From assembly GCA_937946835.1 (NCBI GenBank), contig CALFAV010000030.1, positions 62,001 through 126,000 on the forward strand: 64,000 nt of DNA, written 5' to 3'. Shown here piece after piece: positions 48,924 to 56,999 of the stretch. Each line of letters opens with the position of its first letter. Positions within the stretch are counted from its first letter, which is position 1. The DNA comes from an uncultured Verrucomicrobiae bacterium (lineage in GTDB: Bacteria > Verrucomicrobiota > Verrucomicrobiia > Limisphaerales > J093). Position numbers and translations under genes: made by a program. Under the pieces are notes generated by a model that ran no database searches, was not told where the DNA came from, and saw nothing but the letters and a program-made list of their open reading frames with translations.

Positions 48924-51314
48924 CTAACGGGTCGCGGCGGTGATTTCGAACGGTATGGCGGGCAACACGGCGGCGGGCGGCCGGCGGGTACCCGCGATGG
49001 ACAGACGATTGGTCGCCGCGTTGGCCCGGGGCGCGTGCGCGCTCAAAATGAGGTTGCCCTTGCGGCCCGGCGGGAGGCGACCGGCTTCGGCGCGCAGGTG
49101 GATTTGGATTCCGTTGCGCCCGGGGGTGGTGCCGGCCAGGACCAGGCCCTCGGGCGCGTCCTCAAGCTCGAGCTGGAACTGCGCCGCCCAGCGGGGAAAC
49201 GGTACCCCCAGCGTGACCGTGGCGGTGCCGCCCGGCGGGATGTGCACCGGTGCCCCGCTCAGCAGCCGCACGCGCGGCGCGGGCCGCGGCGACTCCAGCA
49301 CGGTCACAAGCAACTCGCCCGCCGGGACGAGGTGGTGGTAGAAAAACGCCTGCTGGCGCTCATCGGTGGGCACGACCGACCGGACAAGTTCGCGTCCCAT
49401 GACGCGGGCCCGGCCTTCCAGTCGCAAGGGAATCGGCTCAGAGGAAGCCTCGGCGGGAACTGTCAGGGTCAGGCGCACCTTGTCCTGGCCGGCCGGGACC
49501 CAGGCGCCGCTGAGTTGAAAGCCCGGCGGCGCGTCGGCCAGGGCCAGGTGAATGTCGCCGTCGAAGCCGTCGTGGCGCAGCGCCCAAACGGTCAGCGGCA
49601 CCGTGGCGCCGGCCCGGGCATTGATCGCGGAGGGGCCCACGCGCAGCGCGAAATCCGGTTGCGGCGGGCTGACGCGCAGGCGGTAGCCGAATTCGGCGCC
49701 GCCCTTGCCCTGGGCATCTTCCAGGCGCACGTGGTAACGCCCGTCGGCCGGCAGGCTCACCCGCAGGTAGGCGTCCGCGTGATGCGTGTCCAGGCCGCTG
49801 CCGGGGTCGGGCTGGTCATCGTTGACGGCCAGTTCCCGGCCCGCGGCATCGGGGAACACCAGCCGCGAGTCCAGCGGCGACCCCAGCCGACGGGCGAGCA
49901 CTTCGCACACGAGCACTTCGCCCGCCCGGCCATTCAGGGCAAACCAGTCCGCGTCCCCGGGCCGTTCAATCCGGCCGTTGACCACCACCGGCCCGTTCAG
50001 GGACTGCGCGCGGCCGGCCGAGTCGTTGACTTCGACTTCGGTAACCTCGGGCAGTGAATTTGCGGCGACGCGGACCTCGTTGAGCCAGTTCACCGCATCG
50101 GGGAGACTCAAGCGATGGATGCCCGGGGTGGCCAGGTTCACGGTCACCTCGTCCAGCGGCAGGTTCCAGCCGGCCAACCGCAGGGTCCGGGGTTGGCCGA
50201 CCGGCGCACCGAGCGGTTCCACGCCGGTCACAAAGGGCACTTCGCCCAACGTGAGGCGGTACACGAAGTCCTCCCGGCCGCGATACAGGGCGTCGCGGAT
50301 TTCGACCGTGTACGTGCCTTCGGCGGGCACCTCGTAGAGGATCACCGGGTCGGGTTGGAGCCGGTAGTCGTCACACCAGGCCACCTCGTTGCCCGCCGGG
50401 TCGCGTAACGTCAGCACGGCTTGGAACCAGCCCGGCACAGCGTCGGCCAGGTAGGGGATGAGCGCGCGCGCCTGCGCCCTCAACACCAGCCGCTGGCCAC
50501 GACGGGCGGCGAAACGAAAGCGGTCCACCTCGCCCGGCCGGATGCGGCCATTGACCACGGCGGGCAGGTCCACGGGAACCGGCGTTGGCCGCGCACCCGC
50601 CGCACCGGGAACCGGGCGCGGGCGCCGCAACGGAGGGGCACCACCGTCCGGCAGTGGGCCGCCTGGCGCTGGCGGCTCAGGTTCCTTAACCTCGGGCAGC
50701 GTGCCGATGTGAAAGGGCAGGGGAGGGGTCAGGCCGGCGCCCGTGCGCAGTCGGATTTCGCGCGCGCCGGGCGCAGCGTCCGGAGCGAGGGTGACGCGGA
50801 AGGTGACTTTTTCCGCCAGCGCCGGGTTGGCCTGGCGATTGGGGGCGCGGGCGGCGAGTTCCCGGCGGATTTCGGCCAGGCGGCGGGCATCGGCGTCGGT
50901 CCAGGTTGCCGGGGGCGCGTTGGTGGCGGAGGTGGCGACCTGGTTGGTGCTCGGGCCCAAGGCGACGCGGCGTTTTTCCTGCAGGCGCTCGAGTTCGGTG
51001 CGGAGTTGGTTGAACTCGCGCGGGGTGAGCGGGCGGGAGTAATCCAGGAGCGTGGCCTCCACACCTCCGCCCCGGACATAAAGGTTGGCGGCACCCTCGA
51101 GCGCCTGGCCGCCCAGCTCGACGACGAGCGTGCTGCCGGCGCGGCCACCGGCCGGATAGACGTAGCCCAGCGACGGCTCGCGCGCGGGCTGGGCGGTGAG
51201 CGGGAAAAGCCCGGCGCCCGCCAGCACCAGCCCGGCAATGGCCCAGTGTCTGAGCGCGCGCGTCGCCGGGCCGGGGGGCGTGGCGGGTGGGGTGTTCGCC
51301 GGCATGGGGGTCAC
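48924..51314 (-). CDS. Secreted PPC-domain protein of the DUF1501/DUF1549 cluster
   Basis: A 796-residue protein starting at a GTG at 51314 (GTGA overlap with the DUF1501 stop), or at the ATG at 51305. A signal segment (about 23-42) is followed by PSLGYVYPAGGRAGSTL, the usual opening of these proteins. Two PPC (bacterial pre-peptidase C-terminal) beta-sandwich domains are visible, at about 260-350 (RIRPGEVDRFRFAARRGQRLVL) and 440-540 (RIERPGDADWFALNGRAGEVL). Ig-like strands follow to the end. A Gln/Arg-rich coiled segment (about 85-130) is present. It is probably an extracellular binding or scaffolding protein; no catalytic motif was seen. Confidence 0.82.
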   Translation of the reverse strand: MTPMPANTPPATPPGPATRALRHWAIAGLVLAGAGLFPLTAQPAREPSLGYVYPAGGRAGSTLVVELGGQALEGAANLYVRGGGVEATLLDYSRPLTPREFNQLRTELERLQEKRRVALGPSTNQVATSATNAPPATWTDADARRLAEIRRELAARAPNRQANPALAEKVTFRVTLAPDAAPGAREIRLRTGAGLTPPLPFHIGTLPEVKEPEPPAPGGPLPDGGAPPLRRPRPVPGAAGARPTPVPVDLPAVVNGRIRPGEVDRFRFAARRGQRLVLRAQARALIPYLADAVPGWFQAVLTLRDPAGNEVAWCDDYRLQPDPVILYEVPAEGTYTVEIRDALYRGREDFVYRLTLGEVPFVTGVEPLGAPVGQPRTLRLAGWNLPLDEVTVNLATPGIHRLSLPDAVNWLNEVRVAANSLPEVTEVEVNDSAGRAQSLNGPVVVNGRIERPGDADWFALNGRAGEVLVCEVLARRLGSPLDSRLVFPDAAGRELAVNDDQPDPGSGLDTHHADAYLRVSLPADGRYHVRLEDAQGKGGAEFGYRLRVSPPQPDFALRVGPSAINARAGATVPLTVWALRHDGFDGDIHLALADAPPGFQLSGAWVPAGQDKVRLTLTVPAEASSEPIPLRLEGRARVMGRELVRSVVPTDERQQAFFYHHLVPAGELLVTVLESPRPAPRVRLLSGAPVHIPPGGTATVTLGVPFPRWAAQFQLELEDAPEGLVLAGTTPGRNGIQIHLRAEAGRLPPGRKGNLILSAHAPRANAATNRLSIAGTRRPPAAVLPAIPFEITAATR

Positions 51315-52699
51315 ATGATTTCGCGCAGCACGCCGCCGCCGGGGCCGGATTCGCCCGCGGTGGGCAGAACCGTGACCTCCAAGCCCTGGGGGTGCGGCAG
51401 TTTTGCCGCCGGGTCAATGCCCAGCAGTTCGTAAATGCTGGCCAGCAGGTCCGCGGGGTAAATCGGTCGGTCGCGCAGTTCCTCGCCGGTCTTGTCCGAG
51501 GCGCCCACCACCCGGCCGCCCCGGAAACCGCCGCCGGCCACGACCGCGGAGAAGACGCGGCTGAAATGGTTGCGCCCGCCGTTCCAGGGCGGTTCCCATT
51601 GCACGCGGGGCGTGCGGCCGAACTCGCCGCTCCACCACACGATGGTGGTGTCCAGCAGGCCGCGGTCGGCCAGGTCGGCCAGCAGCGTGGCAAAGCCGCG
51701 GTCCATCTCGGGCAGCTTGCGGCGCATGGTTGGGAAATGTTGCTTGTGGGTGTCCCAGCCCTGGTAGTTGATGGTCACGTAGGGCACGCCGCACTCGACC
51801 AGCCGGCGCGCCAGCAGGCAGGACTGGCCGAAGGTGTTTCGCCCGTAGCGATCGCGCAGCGCGTCCGGCTCCTGGGAGAGGTCAAACACCTTGCCGGCGT
51901 CGCCCAGGATCAGCTCGTAGGCCTGCTGTTCGGCGGCGTAATGCGCCTGCAGGGTGGCGTCGCCGGGCAGGGCGCGTCCCAGGGTGTTGAGGCGGTGGAG
52001 CAGCTCGCGCCGGCTGCGCTGACGTTCGGTGCTGAGGCCCGGGGCGACGATGCCTTCGACCTGAAAGGGTGTACGTGCCGGGTCGCCGCCGGTGGCAAAG
52101 GGCTTGTAGCGATTTCCGAGAAAGCCCGACTCGGAAAAACGCCCTTGCGGCTCGGTCAGCACAATGTACGGCGGGATCAGGCCGGTGTAGCCGGCGCCGT
52201 GGCCCTTGAAAAAGGCGGTCACAGCGCCCGCGGCGGGGAAGACCTCGCGCCCGCCGGGCGGGTGACCGGTTTGGACCATGTACGAGGCGGTTTCGTGGCC
52301 GTTGTGGCCGTGGGTCATGCCGCGCAGGATGGCGTACTTGTCCGCCTGTTTGGCCAGTTCGGGGAGCAGCTCGCCCACCTGGATGCCGTCCACGTTGGTG
52401 GGCAGGGCGCGCGCCAGCGGGCCGCAGTAGTCGTAGCCGGCGTCGGGCTTGGGGTCGAAGGTGTCAATATGGCAGGGGCCGCCCCACATCCAGATCTGGA
52501 TGACCGAACGGGCGCGGGCCGGGCGCGTGGGGACTTGGGCGCGCAGGCTCCCGCCGTTGACCAAAAACAGGCCGGCGGCGCCGAACAGGCAGCGGCGCAG
52601 GGCCTCGCGCCGGCTCAGGCCCGGCAGCCCCAGCCGGGCCAGCAGGCGTTGGGTGTCGCGGGCCAGTTCACGGTCCAGTGGGGCAGGGGAAAGGTTCAT
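51311..52699 (-). CDS. DUF1501 (sulfatase-like) exported protein
   Basis: A 462-residue protein of the DUF1501 family, related in fold to alkaline-phosphatase-superfamily sulfatases. A twin-arginine-like signal (SRREALRRCLFGAAGLFLV at about 29-47) indicates Tat export. Family motifs are WMWGGPCHIDTFDPKP, then RGMTHGHNGHETASYM, GWDTHKQHFPTM and WWSGEFGRTPRV. The biochemical role of DUF1501 is not established. In Verrucomicrobiota and Planctomycetota it is almost always paired with DUF1549/DUF1553 proteins, as here (37 bp downstream of that gene). Confidence 0.92.
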   Translation of the reverse strand: MNLSPAPLDRELARDTQRLLARLGLPGLSRREALRRCLFGAAGLFLVNGGSLRAQVPTRPARARSVIQIWMWGGPCHIDTFDPKPDAGYDYCGPLARALPTNVDGIQVGELLPELAKQADKYAILRGMTHGHNGHETASYMVQTGHPPGGREVFPAAGAVTAFFKGHGAGYTGLIPPYIVLTEPQGRFSESGFLGNRYKPFATGGDPARTPFQVEGIVAPGLSTERQRSRRELLHRLNTLGRALPGDATLQAHYAAEQQAYELILGDAGKVFDLSQEPDALRDRYGRNTFGQSCLLARRLVECGVPYVTINYQGWDTHKQHFPTMRRKLPEMDRGFATLLADLADRGLLDTTIVWWSGEFGRTPRVQWEPPWNGGRNHFSRVFSAVVAGGGFRGGRVVGASDKTGEELRDRPIYPADLLASIYELLGIDPAAKLPHPQGLEVTVLPTAGESGPGGGVLREIM

Positions 52700-52736
52700 G
52701 GCGATGCTTCCAAGAGGCGTCGGGTCGGCGCGCGTT

Positions 52737-54347
52737 TCAATGCCGGTACAAAAACTCCGGGCTGTTGATCAGGGCCCAGGCCACATCGAGAAACGCTTCG
52801 CGCGGGTGAAGCGTGCGGGTGTACTTGTTCACGGCCTGACGCTCTTCCTCGGTGGGCGGGCGGGACAGGATGGTCAGGTAAAGTTCGGTCAGCGTTTCCT
52901 CGGCGGGCCGGCGGGCGGTCGCCAGTGCACGCAGGCGCGGGCCCTGTTCCAGTTTGCGGAGGATATGGCTGGAGTTGAGCAGGTGCAGGCGCTGGGCCGG
53001 GGAGGGTTGGTTGTTGCGTTCGGACTCCAGCCCCGTGTCCCGCGGCGGGCGGCCAAACAGTTCAAGGAACGGGCTGGTCACGCTGCCGTCGGCCAGGGCG
53101 ATGGCCCGGACATCCGCGGGGATGAAAGTGAACGGCTCGGGGATGGGGCTGGTGTACTGCTCGGCGGTGCCGGTGATCTGATTCAGCGCGTCCACGAGCA
53201 CCTCGGCCTCCAGCCGCCGCAGGGGATAATGCGCGAAATGCGCGGCCGCCGCGGGGGCGTTCGAGCGGGGCACGCAGGAGCGCTGGTAGGTGCCGGAGTT
53301 GAGCACCACTCGCAAGAGGTGCTTGAAGTCGTAGCCGGAGGCCGCCCACTCGCGCGCGAGGTAATCCAGCAGGGCGGGGTTGCGCGGCGGATTGTCCGGC
53401 CGGAAATCGTCCGGTTCGTGCACGATGCCCCGGCCCCACACCCAGGCCCAGATGCGGTTGGCGAGGGCTTGAGCAAACCAGGTGTTGGTCCGGCTCACCA
53501 GCCAGTCGGCAAAAACCACCCGCGGGTCCGGCCCGGGTTCGAGCCGGGCGGGCGTGCCGTCGGGGAAGACCGCGGCGCGCCACAGGCCGTTGGTGGCCCG
53601 GGACGGGTCGTGGAAGACGATTTCCTCCTTCCACTCAGAGGTGGACTTGAAACCGACCTGGGAAAAGAACGCGGCCAGGCCGGCGAGGCGATGGCTCGGC
53701 CAGTGCTCGGCGCGCGCGGCCAGAAAGGTCAGGGCCACGACCCGGGCCATGCCGGCCGGGTCACGGTTTTGCAGGGCGCGGTAGAAATTGGCCGGGCCGT
53801 CGCGGAAGTTGCTGCCGCTGGCGGTGAGCAGCTCGCGGGCGAAGCGATCCAGAGGTTTGTTGGTCCGCACACTGGCGAGGATCCAGCGATGGTACGCCTG
53901 GGCGGCATTGGGCCAGAGGTTGATGGGAAACTCGGCTTTGACCCGGAGCAGGTCGCTCCATTTCATCGCCCAGTAATCTGCGAACTCGGGACGGGCCAGC
54001 AGTTGCTCGATGAGCCGGATCCGCTTGTCGGGCGAGGGATCGTCCAGAAAGGCCCGGGCCTCGCCGGCGGTGGGCAGCGTGCCGATGACGTCCAGGAACG
54101 CGCGCCGCACAAACACGGCGTCGGAACACCCCTCGGCCGGGGGGATACCAAGGCGTTCGAGGTCGGCCAGCACCAGGCGATCCAATTCCGTGAGGGGCGT
54201 GGACGGTCGCGGGCTTCGGTACGGATCTGCTGCCGTGCAACACCAGACCCACAGGCAGACCAGGACAGCCGCGCCCCTCCGGAAAATGGCACCCTGCCGC
54301 CGCCGTTGCGGCGGGATGGTGCTGACCGCTTGAAGCCTGGCCGCCAT
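52737..54347 (-). CDS. DUF1549/DUF1553 protein without a cytochrome domain
   Basis: A 536-residue exported protein starting at the ATG at 54347, with a signal peptide (about 18-40). The DUF1549 part (about 45-250) begins LTELDRLVLADLERLGI and contains VRRAFLDVIGTLPT and YWAMKWSDLLRVK. The DUF1553 part (about 270-530) has WLVSRTNTWFAQALANRIW, then GRGIVHEPDDFR and the ending SPEFLYRH. Many relatives carry an N-terminal cytochrome c (PSCyt1) domain with CXXCH; none is present here. First gene of the three-gene cluster. The function is unknown, with an inferred link to extracellular polysaccharide breakdown. It is divergent from trpF. Confidence 0.88.
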   Translation of the reverse strand: MAARLQAVSTIPPQRRRQGAIFRRGAAVLVCLWVWCCTAADPYRSPRPSTPLTELDRLVLADLERLGIPPAEGCSDAVFVRRAFLDVIGTLPTAGEARAFLDDPSPDKRIRLIEQLLARPEFADYWAMKWSDLLRVKAEFPINLWPNAAQAYHRWILASVRTNKPLDRFARELLTASGSNFRDGPANFYRALQNRDPAGMARVVALTFLAARAEHWPSHRLAGLAAFFSQVGFKSTSEWKEEIVFHDPSRATNGLWRAAVFPDGTPARLEPGPDPRVVFADWLVSRTNTWFAQALANRIWAWVWGRGIVHEPDDFRPDNPPRNPALLDYLAREWAASGYDFKHLLRVVLNSGTYQRSCVPRSNAPAAAAHFAHYPLRRLEAEVLVDALNQITGTAEQYTSPIPEPFTFIPADVRAIALADGSVTSPFLELFGRPPRDTGLESERNNQPSPAQRLHLLNSSHILRKLEQGPRLRALATARRPAEETLTELYLTILSRPPTEEERQAVNKYTRTLHPREAFLDVAWALINSPEFLYRH

Positions 54348-54534
54348 CGCCCGGGTCCGAGCAGATCGGACGCTGCTGACCGGCGTGCAGTTACGCGCTA
54401 ATGTGCCAGCCCCTCTGGGGCAAGCTCCGTTCGCCTTCATTGCCGGGACCATTTCCGGGGCGGCCGCCGCGCACGGCCCGGCCCGGGAGAAGCCCGTGGC
54501 TTTTTGCCGCGTACTGTGGCAAAACCGCGTGGTC

Positions 54535-55179
54535 ATGCCGGTGCGGATCAAGATTTGCGGCATCACCCGACTCGAGGACGCCGAGGCGGCGGTCGCCGCC
54601 GGGGTGGACGCGCTGGGGTTCATGTTTTACCCGGGCAGTCCCCGCCGGGTCAGTGAAGACGTGGCGGCGACCATTGGCCGGAGCCTGCCGCCGTTGGTGC
54701 TCCGGGTGGGGGTGTTTGTGGAGGCGCCCGAGGACGTCATCCGGGCCACGGCGGCTCGTTGCGGGCTGCAGGCGCTGCAATTTCACGGGACGGAGCCGCC
54801 GGAGTTCTGCCGGCGCTTCGAACTGCCGGTCATCAAGGCCTTTCGCATCCGCGGCCCGGAGAGTTTGGCCGCTTTGCGCGCTTACGACACCGCGGCCTGG
54901 TTGCTGGACAGCTACGTGGCCGGGCAACCGGGTGGTACCGGCACCATCTTTAACTGGGACCTGGCGGTCGAGGCGGTGCGGTGGGGGCGACCGGTATTTT
55001 TGGCCGGGGGCCTGACGCCCGACAACGTGGCCGAGGCGGTGCGTCGTGTGCGGCCCTACGCGGTGGACGTGTCCAGCGGCGTGGAAAGTGCCCCGGGCCG
55101 CAAGGACCCGCACCGGCTGCGGGCATTGGTGGCGGCGGTGCGGGCGGCTGACCCCGGGGCCGGGTCGGGTGCGGTCTGA
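54535..55179 (+). CDS. trpF: Phosphoribosylanthranilate isomerase
   Basis: A 214-residue TIM-barrel enzyme of tryptophan synthesis that isomerises N-(5-phosphoribosyl)anthranilate. The catalytic cysteine is C8 (IKICGITR) and the catalytic aspartate lies in AVDVSSGVE near the end. GVFVEAPEDV, QFHGTEPPEF and LAGGLTPDNV are all characteristic. The start is the ATG at 54535, although the frame is open upstream to 54385. It stands alone with no other trp gene nearby. Confidence 0.96.
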   Translation: MPVRIKICGITRLEDAEAAVAAGVDALGFMFYPGSPRRVSEDVAATIGRSLPPLVLRVGVFVEAPEDVIRATAARCGLQALQFHGTEPPEFCRRFELPVIKAFRIRGPESLAALRAYDTAAWLLDSYVAGQPGGTGTIFNWDLAVEAVRWGRPVFLAGGLTPDNVAEAVRRVRPYAVDVSSGVESAPGRKDPHRLRALVAAVRAADPGAGSGAV

Positions 55180-55315
55180 ATCCGAGGGGGCGGTGGTGGC
55201 GAGAACCGGCGCGGGGAACACGCTTTTTAGCCGCGCTGGCCCGGGCGGAGAAGATGCAGCGGGCGCCCCCAGCCGTGGCGGGCCGTCGCAGGTCCTCTTC
55301 AGGTCGGAGTAGCGC

Positions 55316-55343
55316 TTGCGTCGCCCGCTGCGATGGTTAAACA
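55316..55343 (+). promoter_or_regulatory. Possible tRNA promoter
   Basis: TTGCGT (55316-55321), 16 nt, TAAACA (55338-55343), about 20 nt before tRNA-Cys. Confidence 0.4.
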
Positions 55344-55362
55344 TTTTCCCTGTCCGCCGGGA

Positions 55363-55437
55363 GGCGGGGTAGCCAAGTGGTAAGGCAGGGCTCTGCAAAA
55401 GCCCCATTCGTCGGTTCGATTCCGACCCTCGCCTCCA
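55363..55437 (+). tRNA. tRNA-Cys (anticodon GCA)
   Basis: A full cloverleaf can be drawn: acceptor GGCGGGG/CCTCGCC (one G-T pair), D-arm GCC/GGC, anticodon stem GGGCT/AGCCC with loop CTGCAAA (anticodon GCA), T-arm GTCGG-TTCGATT-CCGAC, discriminator T and an encoded CCA (55435-55437). Confidence 0.97.
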
Positions 55438-55557
55438 AATTTTTCAGTTTGTCACAGCCCTCCCGGGCTGCCGGTGGACGGGGCAAAAACTCCTTGTCGG
55501 TGGTCTGGAGGGCTGGCAAAAGACGGGTCGGCCCGCCCACGGTTGGGCGGGGGAGGT

Positions 55558-55633
55558 GCCTCGGTAGCTCAATTGGCAGAGCAGTTGACTCTTAATCAAT
55601 TGGTTCCAGGTTCGAGTCCTGGCCGGGGCACCA
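55558..55633 (+). tRNA. tRNA-Lys (anticodon CTT)
   Basis: Cloverleaf: acceptor GCCTCGG/CCGGGGC, anticodon stem GTTGA/TCAAT with loop CTCTTAA (anticodon CTT), T-arm CCAGG-TTCGAGT-CCTGG, discriminator A and an encoded CCA. It lies 120 bp after tRNA-Cys and may share its transcript. Confidence 0.97.
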
Positions 55634-55652
55634 AGCTTTGTCTTCCGATCCT

Positions 55653-56708
55653 TCACCCGCCGCCGCCAGCGCCGACTCCGCTCCGGTCCGGAGTCGCGGT
55701 CACAGCCGCCTCGAGTAATTCCCGGTAACGTTGGCTCAGCTCCTGCGCAATGTCCCTGAGCCGGCGGGCCAGGGCCCGGGGGCGCACGACCGTGGCATGA
55801 GTGCCCCAGCTCAGCACCCAGCGTTCGGCTTCTTCGAGGCTGTTGAGCCGCAGACGCAGCCGGACCTCACCGCCGGGCAGCTCGATCATTTCCTGGGTTG
55901 CGTGCCAGCGCCGGCCCCGGACCAGGTCACCGGCCCAGGCATCGAAATCAAGCACCACCTCGTAATCGGCCTGGCCCCGGAAGACCGCCAGACTGCCCCG
56001 GAGGTATTCATCGAGGTTGAATCGTTTGGGCGGGGCGAACCGCCGGCCGGTCAGCTCGGGTTGGCGCAGGCGCCCCAGGGCAAAGGTGCGGATGTCCTGG
56101 CGGGCCACATCGAAGGCGAAGAGGTACCAGTGGTTCTCAATGCAGGCCAGGTGGTAGGGGCGAACGCGCCGTTGCCGCGGTTGGCGGGTGCCCAGGTTGC
56201 GGTACCAGAAGCGCACCTCCCGGTGTTCGCGCACCGCCCGGGTGAGGATTTCGAAGCTGTGCAGGTCCGCGTCGTCCGGGGCGAACGGGCGGAAGGACAG
56301 GGCCATGTCCAGCGCACCCAGGGTATGCCGGGTTTGGGAATCGAGCCGGCCGGCCAGTTTTTGGAACGCCGTTTCCAGCAACGGCTCGAAGGGGGTTCCG
56401 CGATAATGCGCGATGGCCTTGTGGGCCACCAGCAGCGCGAAGACCTCTTCCTCGGTGACCGGGATGTCGGGGAAAGCCTTGACCGGCTCGGTGTAGTGGT
56501 ACCCCCAGTGGCGCGCGTCGTAGGCGATGGGCAGGTTCAGCCGGTAGCGCATGAAGTCCACGTCCCGCTTGATGGTGCGCGGAACCACCTCCAGCTCCCG
56601 GGCCAGTTGATGGCAGTTGGGGTAGCGGCCCTCCTGGAGCGCCCGGTGGATGTGCATCATGCGTTCCCACGCCGGGCGGGCGTAGCGGTGCAACTCGACT
56701 TGAGGCAT
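55653..56708 (-). CDS. WYL-domain transcriptional regulator (YafY/PafBC-like)
   Basis: A 351-residue regulator from the ATG at 56708. An N-terminal helix-turn-helix (about 10-65) includes LQEGRYPNCHQLARELEVVPRT and is followed by IKRDVDFMRYRLNLP. The WYL domain (about 150-225) includes the literal motif in ENHWYLFAFD and a conserved R-x-F-A-L-G-R-L. A WCX-type C-terminal extension follows. WYL proteins sense nucleic acids or nucleotides and regulate DNA-damage or defence genes. A UvrD-family helicase gene is divergently encoded next door, so joint regulation in DNA repair is possible; that is inference. The Gly-rich end overlaps a hairpin (GACTCCG/CGGAGTC, 55674-55695) just past tRNA-Lys. Confidence 0.88.
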   Translation of the reverse strand: MPQVELHRYARPAWERMMHIHRALQEGRYPNCHQLARELEVVPRTIKRDVDFMRYRLNLPIAYDARHWGYHYTEPVKAFPDIPVTEEEVFALLVAHKAIAHYRGTPFEPLLETAFQKLAGRLDSQTRHTLGALDMALSFRPFAPDDADLHSFEILTRAVREHREVRFWYRNLGTRQPRQRRVRPYHLACIENHWYLFAFDVARQDIRTFALGRLRQPELTGRRFAPPKRFNLDEYLRGSLAVFRGQADYEVVLDFDAWAGDLVRGRRWHATQEMIELPGGEVRLRLRLNSLEEAERWVLSWGTHATVVRPRALARRLRDIAQELSQRYRELLEAAVTATPDRSGVGAGGGG

Positions 56709-56723
56709 GGGCGGCTGCCCGGG

Positions 56724-56752
56724 TTCATGGCCGGGGTGACGGCGGTTGTCAA
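56724..56752 (-). promoter_or_regulatory. Possible promoter of the WYL regulator
   Basis: On the minus strand a perfect -35 TTGACA (56747-56752), 17 nt, then a poor -10 CATGAA (56724-56729), 15 nt before the ATG. A weak -10 with a strong -35 may mean that an activator is needed. Confidence 0.35.
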
Positions 56753-56999
56753 ACCCATCCGGGCGGTGGGGAACAACTTTCCAACAAAATCGGTGTTGCA
56801 GGGTCCACCGTTGTCCGTCCCCGGCGGGCACACTGTCCGCGGAAACTGTACCGGGGGCCACCCGGGCCAGGGAGGTGGGGGATGGGCGTGCAGGGAACCG
56901 GCGGGGCGGCTGCCCGCTCGCCCCGGCCGCTCGAACTCCAGGGAACTTCTACAGCGGCTTTGGACTGGCCAGCTTTCCCCGCGGCGGTTGAATCGGCCC

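Noticed and set aside
55363-55633. Genomic-island attachment site at the two tRNA genes
   Set aside because: No integrase gene and no direct repeat of the tRNA 3' ends was seen nearby; the flanking genes are ordinary.
55731-56999. A 423-codon N-terminal extension of the UvrD-like frame
   Set aside because: The extension is antisense to the WYL regulator and has no helicase homology. The Q motif begins about 25 residues after the GTG at 57000.
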